Source: Avena insularis
Taxonomy: Eukaryota; Streptophyta; Magnoliopsida; Poales; Poaceae
Direction of reading: 5' to 3'
Assembly (NCBI GenBank): GCA_023614405.1
Contig: CM042686.1
Span: forward strand, 465,156,740-465,220,739
Length of the DNA: 64,000 nucleotides
Positions 42,729 through 53,648 of this stretch are shown here, one piece after another (the stretch's first letter is position 1; each line of letters opens with the position of its first letter). Under the pieces are notes generated by a model that saw only the letters and a program-made list of their open reading frames with translations, did not search any database and was not told the DNA's origin. A program made the position numbers and the translations under genes.

Positions 42729-44416
42729 TGAAGGACATATGCCCTAGAGGCAAATAATAAATAGGTTTTTATGTCATATCTCAATTAATTTATAATAGTT
42801 TCATATTGTGCTATAACTGTATCAAGTAGAAACATTGGTATAGGTGTGGTATGAAACAACCAAGTCCCTAGTAGCCTATATTAATACTAGTTTGTTGGTC
42901 ATGAGGATGATCTGGGTTTCAAGATCATGAGCATTTATGCCAATTGACAACACGGTCATATCATTGGTGAATGATGTGATGGACATTCCTCAAAGGATTG
43001 TGACACGATCAAGTCATATAGTTCATTGTTGCAACAGCTAAAATCTAGACTCCTTTTCCTTAGACCGTGAGTTCATAGTACTCATTATTTCTCGAGTCTG
43101 CTTTGACTGCATCAAACATCATCTGGTAATACGGTGGCAATAAAGTTGTATGTTGGGTATTCCAAAGGAACTATAGATGGCATGTGACCACAAGACCGGG
43201 ATTTGTTTAGCCACATGATGGGTAAAGATACATACGACCGGCTTAGTGAGATTACATCCATAAATATTGCAACATGTGACTCGGTCACGGGGATGTAATG
43301 TCACGATAACAAGTAAAACAAAACTTGTTGGTAACGAGATTGAACAAGGTATGTGATACCAATGATCAGATCTTGGACAAGTCATATCAAGAACCAAAAG
43401 GAAATTGGATGCTACATTTATCGGTTCAAACGACATTGTCATCAAGAATGCATAGGGGTCACATGGGCATCCCTGGTCCCTCTGTTGTCATTGATATATA
43501 TCATGTCTAGAGCATTCCCGAGCCATGAGGGGATACACTTAAGGGTACAATGATAGCGATCATTTGTAAGATGGAATCACAGTAGAGAAAGAGAAAGCCG
43601 GAATTGTTCTGCAGAGAGATCTAAAGTTGTTCGGAGAAAAGAATAAAGGAAAAGTGTTTTCAGATAAAGGGGAATTTAAATATACATTTATTATATGTTA
43701 ATTATGAATTAATATATTCTAAAAAATATTTAAATTAAGATTTATAAAAGCAACTTTCATATTAGGCCAAATCCCAGAGGGAAATAGCCTAGGAGAAAAG
43801 CTGCAGAAAAAGAAAAAGAAAAAGGGAAAACAGTCCAGCCCATGTGGGCGGCGGATAACAGTCGCCGCACGGGGGCGGGGGATAGCAGTCGAAGTGTTGG
43901 AGGCCGTTGGGCCGCGCCGGGGCAAGCCGGTCCACTCGGGCGCCAGCCGCCAGCTGCCCTGCGAGGCGCTGGGCGTGCTAGTCCGCGGGGGCGGATCCGT
44001 CCCACCCGGCCTCGCCTCCACGCTGCCTGGCGCCAGGCGCCGGGCGTTAGCCCGCCTGGCTCATTGTTCTGGCCACTGGCCCGCTGGGATGTGTTGGGTC
44101 ACCGGTGGAACTGGGTTATGGTTGCTAGCCCACCCTGTTGGCTCCCTCCCTTTTGCCCGTTTTCCTCTGCCTATTAGTCCCACATGGCCAACCCAATGGA
44201 GAGGGCACACCCCCCTCCGCCTATATAAAGGGGTGCCCATGGGTGGGATTAAAGACAATAAAAATAGAGTTATTCCCTTTGGTTGGAATGATCTCCCTCT
44301 CTATCTAGTTGTCTCCACGCGTTGGCATGGTCCCAAGTAAGGAATGTCCGTGCAAGAGACACTGCACCTGCAGCACGCCGTTGCGCTACAGGGATTCCTA
44401 GCTGGATATCAACTTC
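42729..44416 (+). mobile_element. BARE/WIS-like copia LTR, 3' part cut off
   Basis: Begins TGAAGGACATATGCCCTAGA and GGCAAATAATAAA, the terminus of the BARE/WIS/Angela-like Triticeae copia group as I remember it. It carries a GC-rich stretch (43840-44060), a TATA box (GCCTATATAAAGG, about 44218-44230) and transcribed leader. It is interrupted at 44417 by a second, diverged LTR of the same kind. Only this left LTR portion is visible. Frames in the GC-rich part are not supported as genes. Confidence 0.75.
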
Positions 44417-46446
44417 TGAAGGGAATATGCCCGAGAGGCAATAATAAAGTGGTTATTATCTTATTCCATGTTTATGATAAATGTTTATTTTTCATGCTAT
44501 AATTGTATTGATCAGAAACATCAATACATGTGTGTTTAATAAACAAAAAGGGGTTCCTAGTTATGCCTCTCTTATAGACTAGCTTGTTGATTAACAAGAT
44601 GATCAAGGTTTCCTGATCATAGACATTGGATGTTGTTAATAACAAGGTCACACCATTGGTGGAATGATGTGATGAACATTCATCCGAAGTATAGCATTAC
44701 GATCAAAGTCATTATGTTTATATTGCTATAACATCATACGAAGTAATCTTTATCCTTAGACCATGAGATCATGTTAATTGCTAACACCGGAAAAGTATCT
44801 TGATAACATCAAACGTCACACCGTAACAGGGTGACTATAAAGGTGGGTTCGATTACTTTGAAGGTGTTATGTTGAGGCTCATGGATCAAGAGTGGGATTT
44901 GTCCATCCCGATGACGGATAGATATACTCTGGGCCCTCTCGGTGATATCACATTGAAATAGCTTGCAAGCAAGTGATGTGATCACTAGAATGTTATATCA
45001 CGGGAACGAGAAAAGAGTGCATGTCGGTAACGAGATCAAACTAGGTATGGAGATACCGATGATCGAATCTCGGACATGTAATATATCGCGGGACAAAGGG
45101 ATTTAGTTACTAGCGTTAAAGGTTCTCACGATCACAGAAGTCATCGTTGAATGTGTAGGAGTCAGTATGGATCTCCAGGTCCCGCTGTTGATTATTGATC
45201 GGAGAGGGGTCTCGATCATGTCTGCATTATTCGCGAACCGTAGGGTGACACACTTAAGGGATACCGACACCATTTGGAGCAAATGTGTTTCAGATAAAGA
45301 TTTAAGAAAGCGCTAGAATTATTTCAATAGACATCGAAACTATTTCGGGTGAAATTACTGAAATTGGTTATGCATGTAATATTGAAATGTTGCAGGGGGT
45401 TTTATGTGAATGTTTGTTAATTAAAGTAATTAACGAAATTCTGAATAAAAATAATAAAAGAGTTTTATTAAATGAGAGAGCATTAAATTTGGAGAAATTT
45501 AATACATTTAAAGTGGAGACTTTAAAATAGAATGTGAAGGGGCAAATTTATGTGGAGGGAGTTACCACCACATGAATGGAGATGCGCCGGCCATGAAGGA
45601 GGGGCACCCCCCTCCTCCTATAAAAGGCCACCCCCTCCTCACTTCTCAAACACACCTCCTTGTGAAGGATCTCTCTCCCCCTCTAGTATTATTCCCCCAT
45701 GGTCTCGGATTAGCGAGATACATGTTCCCGGTGGCTTTATCTGGAAAGGAGTTGCTGCTTCCGCTGCTTTGCTTGAGCGAGGGACGGAGGTTGTCGGGGT
45801 ACCGGACGTGTGTGCGATCACGGATGCACCGCTGCTTTGCGGTGCTAGACTTGGTGGTGCTGGAGCTGGATCTGATGGACGTGCTGGAGCCGGACCTGCT
45901 GGACTTCATCACGATCTTGAGATCGTCAAGTGTACGACTACATCAACCACGAGTTCCTACTCGTTAACAAAGCTCGTTGTCTATGAGGGTAAGTTCTCGT
46001 TGGATGTATGTCCACCCGTTGCTTTGTACCTAGTAGATAGATCTTGGCGTGTAGTTCACATCGTAGGAAAATTTTTGTTTTCTATGCTGCGGACCCAACA
46101 ACTTCCACACTCCCGGCGGGATCGGGGAGCCAGAGTTCTCATCGTACACCGGATGTGTACAAAGACACGAGTTGCAACACTTGGGGCGCTTAAATGTCGT
46201 GAGCCAGAGCTGCTGCATGATGAAGAAGGGGCAAGGGGTGACTTGCGAGGAGCTTCGCGACCTTGAGGTTGGCTACGAGTACGACTACATCAACCATGTT
46301 CCCCTCGGAACGTTAACCGCGTACAGTCTACTAGGGTATGTATTCCATACGCTCAGTCATTACTGCATTACTACATAGATAGATCTTGGGCATTAGGTAG
46401 TTCCAACATAGGAATTTTTTTGTTTTCTACTGTGGAACCCTTTTAG
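44417..46446 (+). mobile_element. Second BARE/WIS-like copia LTR (left LTR of the element broken at 47167)
   Basis: Begins TGAAGGGAATATGCCCGAGA and GGCAATAATAAA and is collinear with but diverged from the LTR at 42729 (shared ATGATGTGATG, AACATTCAT). TATA box CCTATAAAAGG at about 45617-45627. It ends just before a primer-binding site (46447-46459). Its last 400 bp contain an internal duplication of an ATAGATAGATCTTGGSS-type leader phrase (46033 and 46375). A Pro-rich frame (45550-46266) is an LTR artefact. Confidence 0.75.
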
Positions 46447-47166
46447 TGGTATCATAGCCAATCTATGTGTAGGAGTGTTGTACGGCTAGTACACACATGT
46501 ATTGTGTGGGCATTGATCCCTTAGTTGTTACCCTCTAACATGTACTTGTTTATATCGCGGTATTGTTTGATGAAGTAGCCCGGATCGACCTTACGCATAT
46601 TCGTACGCGAGACTGGTTCCACGCTCAACATACGTCTTGTACCGTATAAGTGACTAGCATGTGTCTATCTCCCATTCAATAGTTGATATAACATTTACAA
46701 CAGAGGGCCCCGAAAGGGGTGTAGTAGAGAAAATTGTTGGATCCATGTTGTGGTTGGAAAGTTCGTAGTTTAGAAATGGTTCTATTGCGAAAGCCCTAAC
46801 AACCACGTAAAACTTGAAAAAGATAAAGTAGAGGCATCTAACTTTGTTTTGTAGGAGGGAATGTGTTATGATATGGTATTGGTCGTTACAAAGGTAAGGT
46901 AGTTTACTTTTCTGTTACTAAGCACTATAGTAATTGTCATCGTTCCGATGGATGACCTGGTGGTGGCGTCGTGTACTTGGCGTCAAACCAAGGGCAAGAT
47001 GGAGATCGTGCCAGAGCGCTCGATGGAGATTAAGGCGCAAGAAGGACCATATCATATGATGTTGATAACTGTTTTACATCTTATTGTGTGCTAGTATTAG
47101 ATATTCAACGGTAGAAAATAAGATAATCCCTATTTAATTCCAATGATCGTGCTCCCCTTGTGTGTG
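46447..47166 (+). mobile_element. Primer-binding site and 5' interior of the second copia element
   Basis: TGGTATCATAGCC (46447-46459) is one base from TGGTATCAGAGCC, the initiator-Met tRNA site of copia elements. The interior after it contains no open gag; short phrases only. It is cut at 47167 by element B and continues at 62553. Confidence 0.65.
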
Positions 47167-48425
47167 TGATACCTTCGATCCGGATTACGGATGTTGTATA
47201 GCTTCTTTTTCCCTAGTAGAACTAGGTTATCGAATCCTTGGGAAGCGGATGCGTAGTGAAGTTCCTTTAACGGACCTTCAGGAGTTTTAGAATTCCTTTT
47301 GTGTTTTTACCGGACCAATAGCTTGCATCTTTTTGTTGTTGTCGATGATGGAGAGAGAGGGCCTAGGGCGTTCGGTTTCACCTGTAGCTGTGCAAAACAT
47401 CTGATGGGAATAAAAGATAGAAATAAAGTATGCATGTACTTGTTAAAGCAAGATAAATTACATGTGGGCAGTGCATCCATAATTGTTATTGCCTCCGCAA
47501 TCGCTTATAGCAATAACCTACTAGTCTCATCCATAGAAGAAAGAGAACTAATGATATGCATAGTGATGTCACTGTTAATCCCAAGTAAATCCCTCACATA
47601 CAGCCGTACTACCCCTTCTGTCACTGGGGTTCCCAACCTGCAGATCAGTCACTACTCATACTCCCTATACCTGGATCAACCCTCAGGGTCTTGGGTACCT
47701 GACAAGTCCTTGAATTGAGGCAAGAGAGGATACAATAATCATCATGTCATACAAACTAATACACGATCCCATCTATGATAAATAACATGCACAAACGCTA
47801 CATGGCTAGGCCGAAGCCCTTAGCCCAAAGAGAATTACTCACACATAGATATGAGATCAATAATCATAAACATTGTAATAAAAATCATGAGATTGATAGC
47901 AATAGTCTTACAATGTCGCCAATCAGAGAAGAGATCTACTATTACAAGTGGTGGAATATGGCTATGGAGATGGAGAAGGGTTTTGAGATCTGGAGGAGGT
48001 TGGTGATCTGTGGCAGAGACTTTTGGCGAGGTCTAGCTTGTTTTCTCATCGCTCGAGGCTTCTTTATATAGGGGTCCCTTCACGAAAGTTGTTCTGTTTG
48101 ACCTAACGGTGGTGGTGCCAACTATACGACCTGAGCTATACGGCCAGAATTTTGCTCTGGTCGTATAGTTGGTCGTTAAAGCGTTTGCCTCTGCTTCACG
48201 GCTCCTGGTTTCTTCTGGTTGTTGGAAATCTCATATCTTTGACTTTAATGTACTGATTCCCGTCTTCAAACGACATTATCTGTGTAGGAAAAATATAAAA
48301 GAAAGGATTGCATACCCCTTTGAATATTATGCATTAGTGGCAGGGTTTAGAGAGATATTTTATCAAAAATATGAATAATATCCAGTTTAAATGTGGATGT
48401 AGATGGCTATATTTCAGAGCCATCA
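47167..48425 (-). repeat. Left LTR of element B (3' LTR on the minus strand)
   Basis: TGATACCTTCGATCCGGATT ... GAGCCATCA, 1259 bp. Minus-strand TATA box (complement of CTTTATATAGGGG) near 48062-48072. Confidence 0.9.
48118..48172. repeat. Promoter-proximal palindrome in the left LTR of element B
   Basis: CCAACTATACGACC mirrors GGTCGTATAGTTGG exactly (14-bp arms), with GCTATACGGCC inside. About 50 bp upstream of the minus-strand TATA box. Confidence 0.88.
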
Positions 48426-49969
48426 ACCTCCCCAAGCTTAAACTTGATCGTCCCCGAGCAAGAAAACCAAAATCAAAAAGGAACTCAGCATTTAAACTGA
48501 AATAACAAGATGGCGATCTTACTCATCATTGGTAGTCTCATGTTTCCTCCACTTCATAAATCTGAAAAACTTCAGCATAGATAGAGTAATGGCAAGCATA
48601 TCATATGGGTTTTATGCATCCTTATAGTGCAGCAAAATTATTGTCAACATGGATGATTCAAATGAGTAAACTTTATTCCATGTCATGTAATCAACTCATA
48701 GGATTGCCTTTGAACGATCATGTAAATTAAGAGTGTGAGAGTTGTCATGAAAAGCATATATACTAGAGTATCTCAATTCTCCCACATCAATAAATCAAGA
48801 CTTTTCAAGCACTACTTTTCTATTCATTGTGCTTCAAGAATTTCAGTTTTTGAGTAATTGAAAGCATGCCAAATATTTTTATTAGTTTACCGGGTTGTGA
48901 TGTACACTCGTGGCATCACTAAGGTTTTTGTTCCTTTTGCATAATGATTACTCATAATAGCTAGAGGAGTGATTCCATCATGATTATAGCTACCCGGGAG
49001 TGCCAAGAATCTTACCCACTACAGCATTGCTGCTACAAGTGTTTAGTCAACTCATAGCCGAAATCTAGGAGTTTCCCCCATGAAGATCGTTCGTAGGCCA
49101 GCGGAGTTGTTGGCATCCCATGAAGTTTGACACGCATAAAGCTATATCATTCTTATAATTAACAAGTCAAATTTTGGCATGCTCACAAAAACCGCTACAC
49201 ATTAATTCAATTGAACAAATCCTTTTAAAGAGAGCTATCAAGTCAATCAACATTTTCAGTGGTGTTGAGTGTCTCTAGAAATAAGCCTTCAAGACTAAGC
49301 ACTACAACACCCAAGCCTTCAATTGTGAGACTTTTTCTTATTACAATTGTTTAGCAATTTTTAGGCAAGACTTGGTTAATTACGAGAGCTGGAACAAAAC
49401 ATACCCAATTAAATACCCATGAAAACGAAAATCTTAATACAATACAAAGACTCACTCCACCAATATAATATCTCAACATTTACTACTAACTAGCATGGGT
49501 TTCTCAGACTTCAAAAGTGGGGAGTCATAAGGCATACCTCTCATGTTTTGTTCCACTTCTCTCTTCCTTTTTTATTTGTTTCTTGGAAACTCAAAGTCGA
49601 TCACTCTCCTGCAAATACATGAAAACCTCGAGGCGGAAAGAAATGAAAGAGGGAAAATAAGGAAAAATGGAGAAGTCTTTTTGTGGTTTTTAAGAGAGGG
49701 AGTTTAAAGAATAGAAAATTAGCAGCAAAGCTCGGCTAGAAAATCTCGAAAGCAAATAGAAAGAACTAAAAATAAGGTGTTGGGGAAACCAACACGAGTG
49801 CTTATAAACTCAAATAAAAACACAACCTCAAAATAAATAAAAGCAAAATAAAGATACATGAGGAAACTTCCCCAAGCTTAGGCTTTTGCAAGCCCTTCAA
49901 ATCATTGTGGTGGTGGGAAAAGTCGTTACTCTAGTTTGCAAATTGAGTTGAGAGGTTACTAGTTGATTC
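48426..49969 (-). other. 3' non-coding interior of element B
   Basis: Starts with the complement of the purine tract (CCCCAAGCTT, 48430-48439); the same word recurs at 49870-49879. No gene. Related to 29528-31581 in element A. Confidence 0.6.
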
Positions 49970-51088
49970 TTAGAGGTTCAAAGAGAGGCTATGCATCCTC
50001 TCCACATTCCCTCCAAGTCCTTGGAAGTCTAGGTATGTAGCGAACTGGGTTTGTGGCTGCTCCTCTTGATAAGGAACTTCTTGCTCCTCCTCTTGGTCCT
50101 CACCCTCCTCCAGAATCTCCTCCTCGGGTTGGTGTTGCTCAACCTTCAAGTCATATAGCAAACGTCCTTCCTCGATAGAGAAAAGACCATTAGGCATAGG
50201 AGCGGGGTAGAGACGCCTAGCTCCAGCAATATATAGGTAATAAATGCCACCTCTCCTAGTGAGCATTCCACAAGCTTTCAAAGTGGAGAAACCAACACGT
50301 GTCTCACCTAGCACGGGTTGCAACTCACCTAGGTCGATGCCTAGGGCAGTGGAAAGCACAGTGATGACACCTCCACCTATGATTAGTCCTTGGCTTTGGG
50401 AGGCTTTTTGCTCCAAGTAGCGCACAAGGATGGCGCCCAAGTTGAGTGACAAGCCGCAGTTGATGTAAGCAGCCTTTGTGAGGACTAAGATGTCCTACGC
50501 GTTGAGTCTTGTGAACTCATTACATGCCTGCAAGGTGTTCTCAATAACATAGAACAAATAGCGAATTACAGGATGTTGAATGTTCTTCCCCTTGTTCACT
50601 CTAGTGGTGAAACTCGTTCCATTATAGTATTGTTCAGGGGTAGGTTCTAAGCCAGTAAAGGATGCGCGTAAGGCATTAACATCATTGTTTGGCAAATTAA
50701 AGCATGCGCACCATTCATCTAATGTTAAAGTGTAGTTGTTGTTCATAAGTCGGAAAGAAATAGTGTCCTCTCCTTGCCATTGTTTAACGATGCTTTGCAC
50801 CGAACTTAGAAATTCAATGGTTAAGCGGCGATAAGTAGGCATATCATTGTACACAAAGTTTTCTAGGCCAGCTCTATTACAAAGTAAATTGAAGTCATTA
50901 GAAATACCGAGTTGGTTCAATATAATGGGACAAGCCCACTTGGTGGCCTTCACTTCGCGGTTCTTGATCTTGTTGAAGCGATCACGTTGGAGCTCATTCC
51001 TGAACCGTATCCCCATGCGTTCTTGAGCGACAGCCCAAGAAGCGCTAGTGGTGGCACGAGCACGAGTTTGGATCCTTGTGTTCATCAT
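49970..51088 (-). pseudogene. Athila ORF1-type gene of element B, one stop
   Basis: Two minus-strand frames in the same phase region, 51088-50495 (197 codons) and 50452-49970 (160 codons), separated by a stop codon. The first begins MMNTRIQTRARATTS and contains QERMGIRFRNELQRDRFNKI, NDFNLLCNRAGLENFV and TLDEWCACFNLPN. That is the pattern of the plant 'retrotransposon ORF-1' (Athila ORF1) family. The second ends in an acidic Glu/Gln tail (EEEILEEGEDQEEEQEVP). In Athila elements this ORF sits after pol and was once called env-like; its role is not established. The coding state is good apart from the stop, suggesting a young insertion or recent constraint. Confidence 0.8.
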
Positions 51089-51460
51089 CTAAATCATTGA
51101 AGAAAGACAAAAATAAAACTTTTTGATCCAACAATAGTAAGTACATCATATTCCTCATCATAGCACACTAAAGAATCTCCTCGAAATAATAATCTAGGCA
51201 AGAAAATCATGGCAATTGGTTCATAGTAGGTCTCACCCTAGATTAATAATGACAATAGATCGAAGATGAATTTGCAAAAAGTAATTGGAGGATCAGAGGA
51301 GAAACATACCGTAGATCACTCATGTGCAAGGAAATCGAACGAAATTGAGCAGAGATGAAGATCTCTTGAGGTTTTGAGAGAGTTTGGAGGTAGAAGAGAG
51401 AAAACGGATTGAAGTTTTGGAGTTGGAGGTACCTTCCCGTGCAATTTTGTGGTCGGACGT

Positions 51461-51918
51461 AACTATACGGGTGCAACTATACGGTCGGAACAATGCGTTC
51501 CCGTCGTATAGTTGGCCTTCTATCAAAATATTAGGGTTTCCTCCTGGCGACGCAGCTATACGGGTGCAACTATACGGCCGGAACAATATGTTCCCGCCTT
51601 ATAGTTGGTCATTAAACTGTCTGTCCCTGGGAAACAAAATATACAAAGGCATCGATATCTATACGACCGGAACTATATGGCCGGAATTTTTATTCCCGCC
51701 GTATAGTTTGTCATTAAACTCTTAGTACATTGGAAAAGAAATTGTACGGAGGCACCGATATCTATACGACCGGAACTATACGGCCGGAATTTTTTATTCC
51801 TGCTGTATAGTTGGTCTTTAAACTCTCAGTACATATTAAAGAAAAAATTCGATGGCAAAGATATCTATACGACCGGAACTATATAGTCAGAGTTTTTATT
51901 CCCACCGTATAGTTGGTC
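51461..51918. repeat. Array of five palindromic units in element B
   Basis: Units at about 51461-51515, 51555-51609, 51660-51710, 51763-51815 and 51865-51918, about 95-105 bp apart. Each has CTATACG(G/A)(C/G) arms facing CGTATAGTT, and spacers share RTATCTATACGACCGG and TTAAACTSTYWGT phrases. Same unit as in element A and in all four A/B LTRs. Confidence 0.92.
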
Positions 51919-52072
51919 GTTAAACTCTCTGTGTGCATAAAAAAATTGTTTCTTCGAAAATTACTTCTTTTCCTATAACTTGGTGATATACCTTGTCTAT
52001 GACAGAAAATTGACAGTAAATATTGTCGACCAACAATAGCATGAATAAAGCAGGATTTTTAGTACTACCAAA

Positions 52073-53648
52073 TGATGGCTCGTGGTTGATGTAGAGCTCG
52101 TTGGGAACCCCAAGAGGAAGGTATGATGAGCACAGCAACAAGTTTCCCTCAGTTATGAAACCAAGGTTTAATCGAACCAGTAGGAGCAAGGAAACACCCC
52201 AAAGGTGTTGCTAGTTGAGCCTTGGCAGGGCGCACTACCGGTGCTAGTAGCAACGTGGAGACCTGCACAACACAACCATATAACTGTGTCCCTAACTTGC
52301 GATGAGGTTGTCAATCTCACCGTGTTTTGCTGAAAGCAAAGGATTAAACGTATCGAATGGAAAGAAGTAATAGTTTGCAGAAAGTAAATACAAAGCAGTA
52401 ACAGTTTGTAAATTGTATGTAAAAGAAAGGACCGGGATCCATAGTTCACTAGAGGTGGCTCTCCTTAAGATAGATAACATGCTGGGTGAACAAATTACAA
52501 CGGGGCAATTGACAAACATCGAGAAAGTAATACATGCATATACTAATCATCTTGACTCCTTTGAGACTTCATTGGGCATTACAACATTATACATAGACCA
52601 CCATCCAACTGCATCTATGACTAATAATCCACCTTCAGGTTATCATCCGAACCCCCTCCAGTATTAAGTTGCAAGCAACAGATTGTTGCTTTACGAATTG
52701 CATGTAAAGTAAACAATATGATTGTTCTATGAACAAAGGATTGTTGTTTTCTCCCTAGTAGCAACAACACATCTAGTACCTTAGAGATTTCTATCACTTC
52801 CCCAGATTACCAGAGGCATGAACCCGCTATCGAGCATAAATACTAACTCTTGGAGTTGCTAGCATCTACTTGGCCAAGATAGCTACTAACAACGGAAAGC
52901 ATGCAATATCACAAATAACAAAGACATGATAGAATCAATAATCAATCTGAAATAGCATCTCAATATTCATCGGATCCCCGCAAACACAACATGCAGAATT
53001 ACAAATAGATGATCTTGATCATGAACGGAGCTCACAAGATCTAGACATGAAAGCACAAAAGAGAAGAACCAGCCATCTAGCTACTACATGGATCCGTAGT
53101 CCAAGGATGAACTACTCACAATCACACCGGAGGCTTGCATGGTGATGAAGAAGGCCTCCAGGGTGAATTCCCCTCTCCGGCAGGGTGCCGGGAAGAGCTT
53201 CAGATCCCTCTCAATCTAGGGATGGAGATGACGGTGGCTATAGACTCTTTCGTGGATTTTTATCTGCACTTAGTTTTCGTCCGAGGGCATCTTATAGGCT
53301 AAGGGAGGTCGAGGGGTGCGAGAGACGGACCACCCCCTGGCGCGGGCCAGGCTAGGCCACACGGCAAGGTGGTGTGGTGGCCCTGCCCCTCTCTCGCCTC
53401 AGATTCGCATCCGATGACTTCGGAAAAATAGGCACTTTGGCTTTTGTCCTGTCCAATTCGAGAATATTCATTTTCGACTTTCCTGGAACCAAAAACAAGA
53501 GAAAAGCAGGCAGTTAATCGAGGCTCTTGTTAATAGGTTAGTCCAAGAAATCATATGAAAAGTACTCCAAAGTGTGGACAAAACACAAGAAAGTGGATAA
53601 AACCAAGCATGGATCATCAAAAATTATAGATACATTTGCAATGTATCA
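52073..53648 (-). repeat. Left LTR of element C (3' LTR on the minus strand)
   Basis: 1576 bp. Very similar to 57511-59075 and to the orphan LTR at 37033-38605. Confidence 0.9.

Noticed and set aside
43719..44340. GC-rich Pro/Arg frames on both strands
   Set aside because: Part of the first BARE/WIS-like LTR; overlapping frames without domains.
45550..46266. 238-codon plus-strand frame
   Set aside because: Lies across the TATA box and leader of the second copia LTR; no domain and not in the position of gag.
47299..47718. 139-codon plus-strand frame, present again at 61428-61847
   Set aside because: Same sequence in both LTRs of element B and antisense to the element's transcription; conserved only because LTRs are duplicated.
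51461..51918. CRISPR-like array of palindromic repeats
   Set aside because: Spacing is regular, but the genome is a plant, the spacers are similar to each other, and the units lie inside a retrotransposon.
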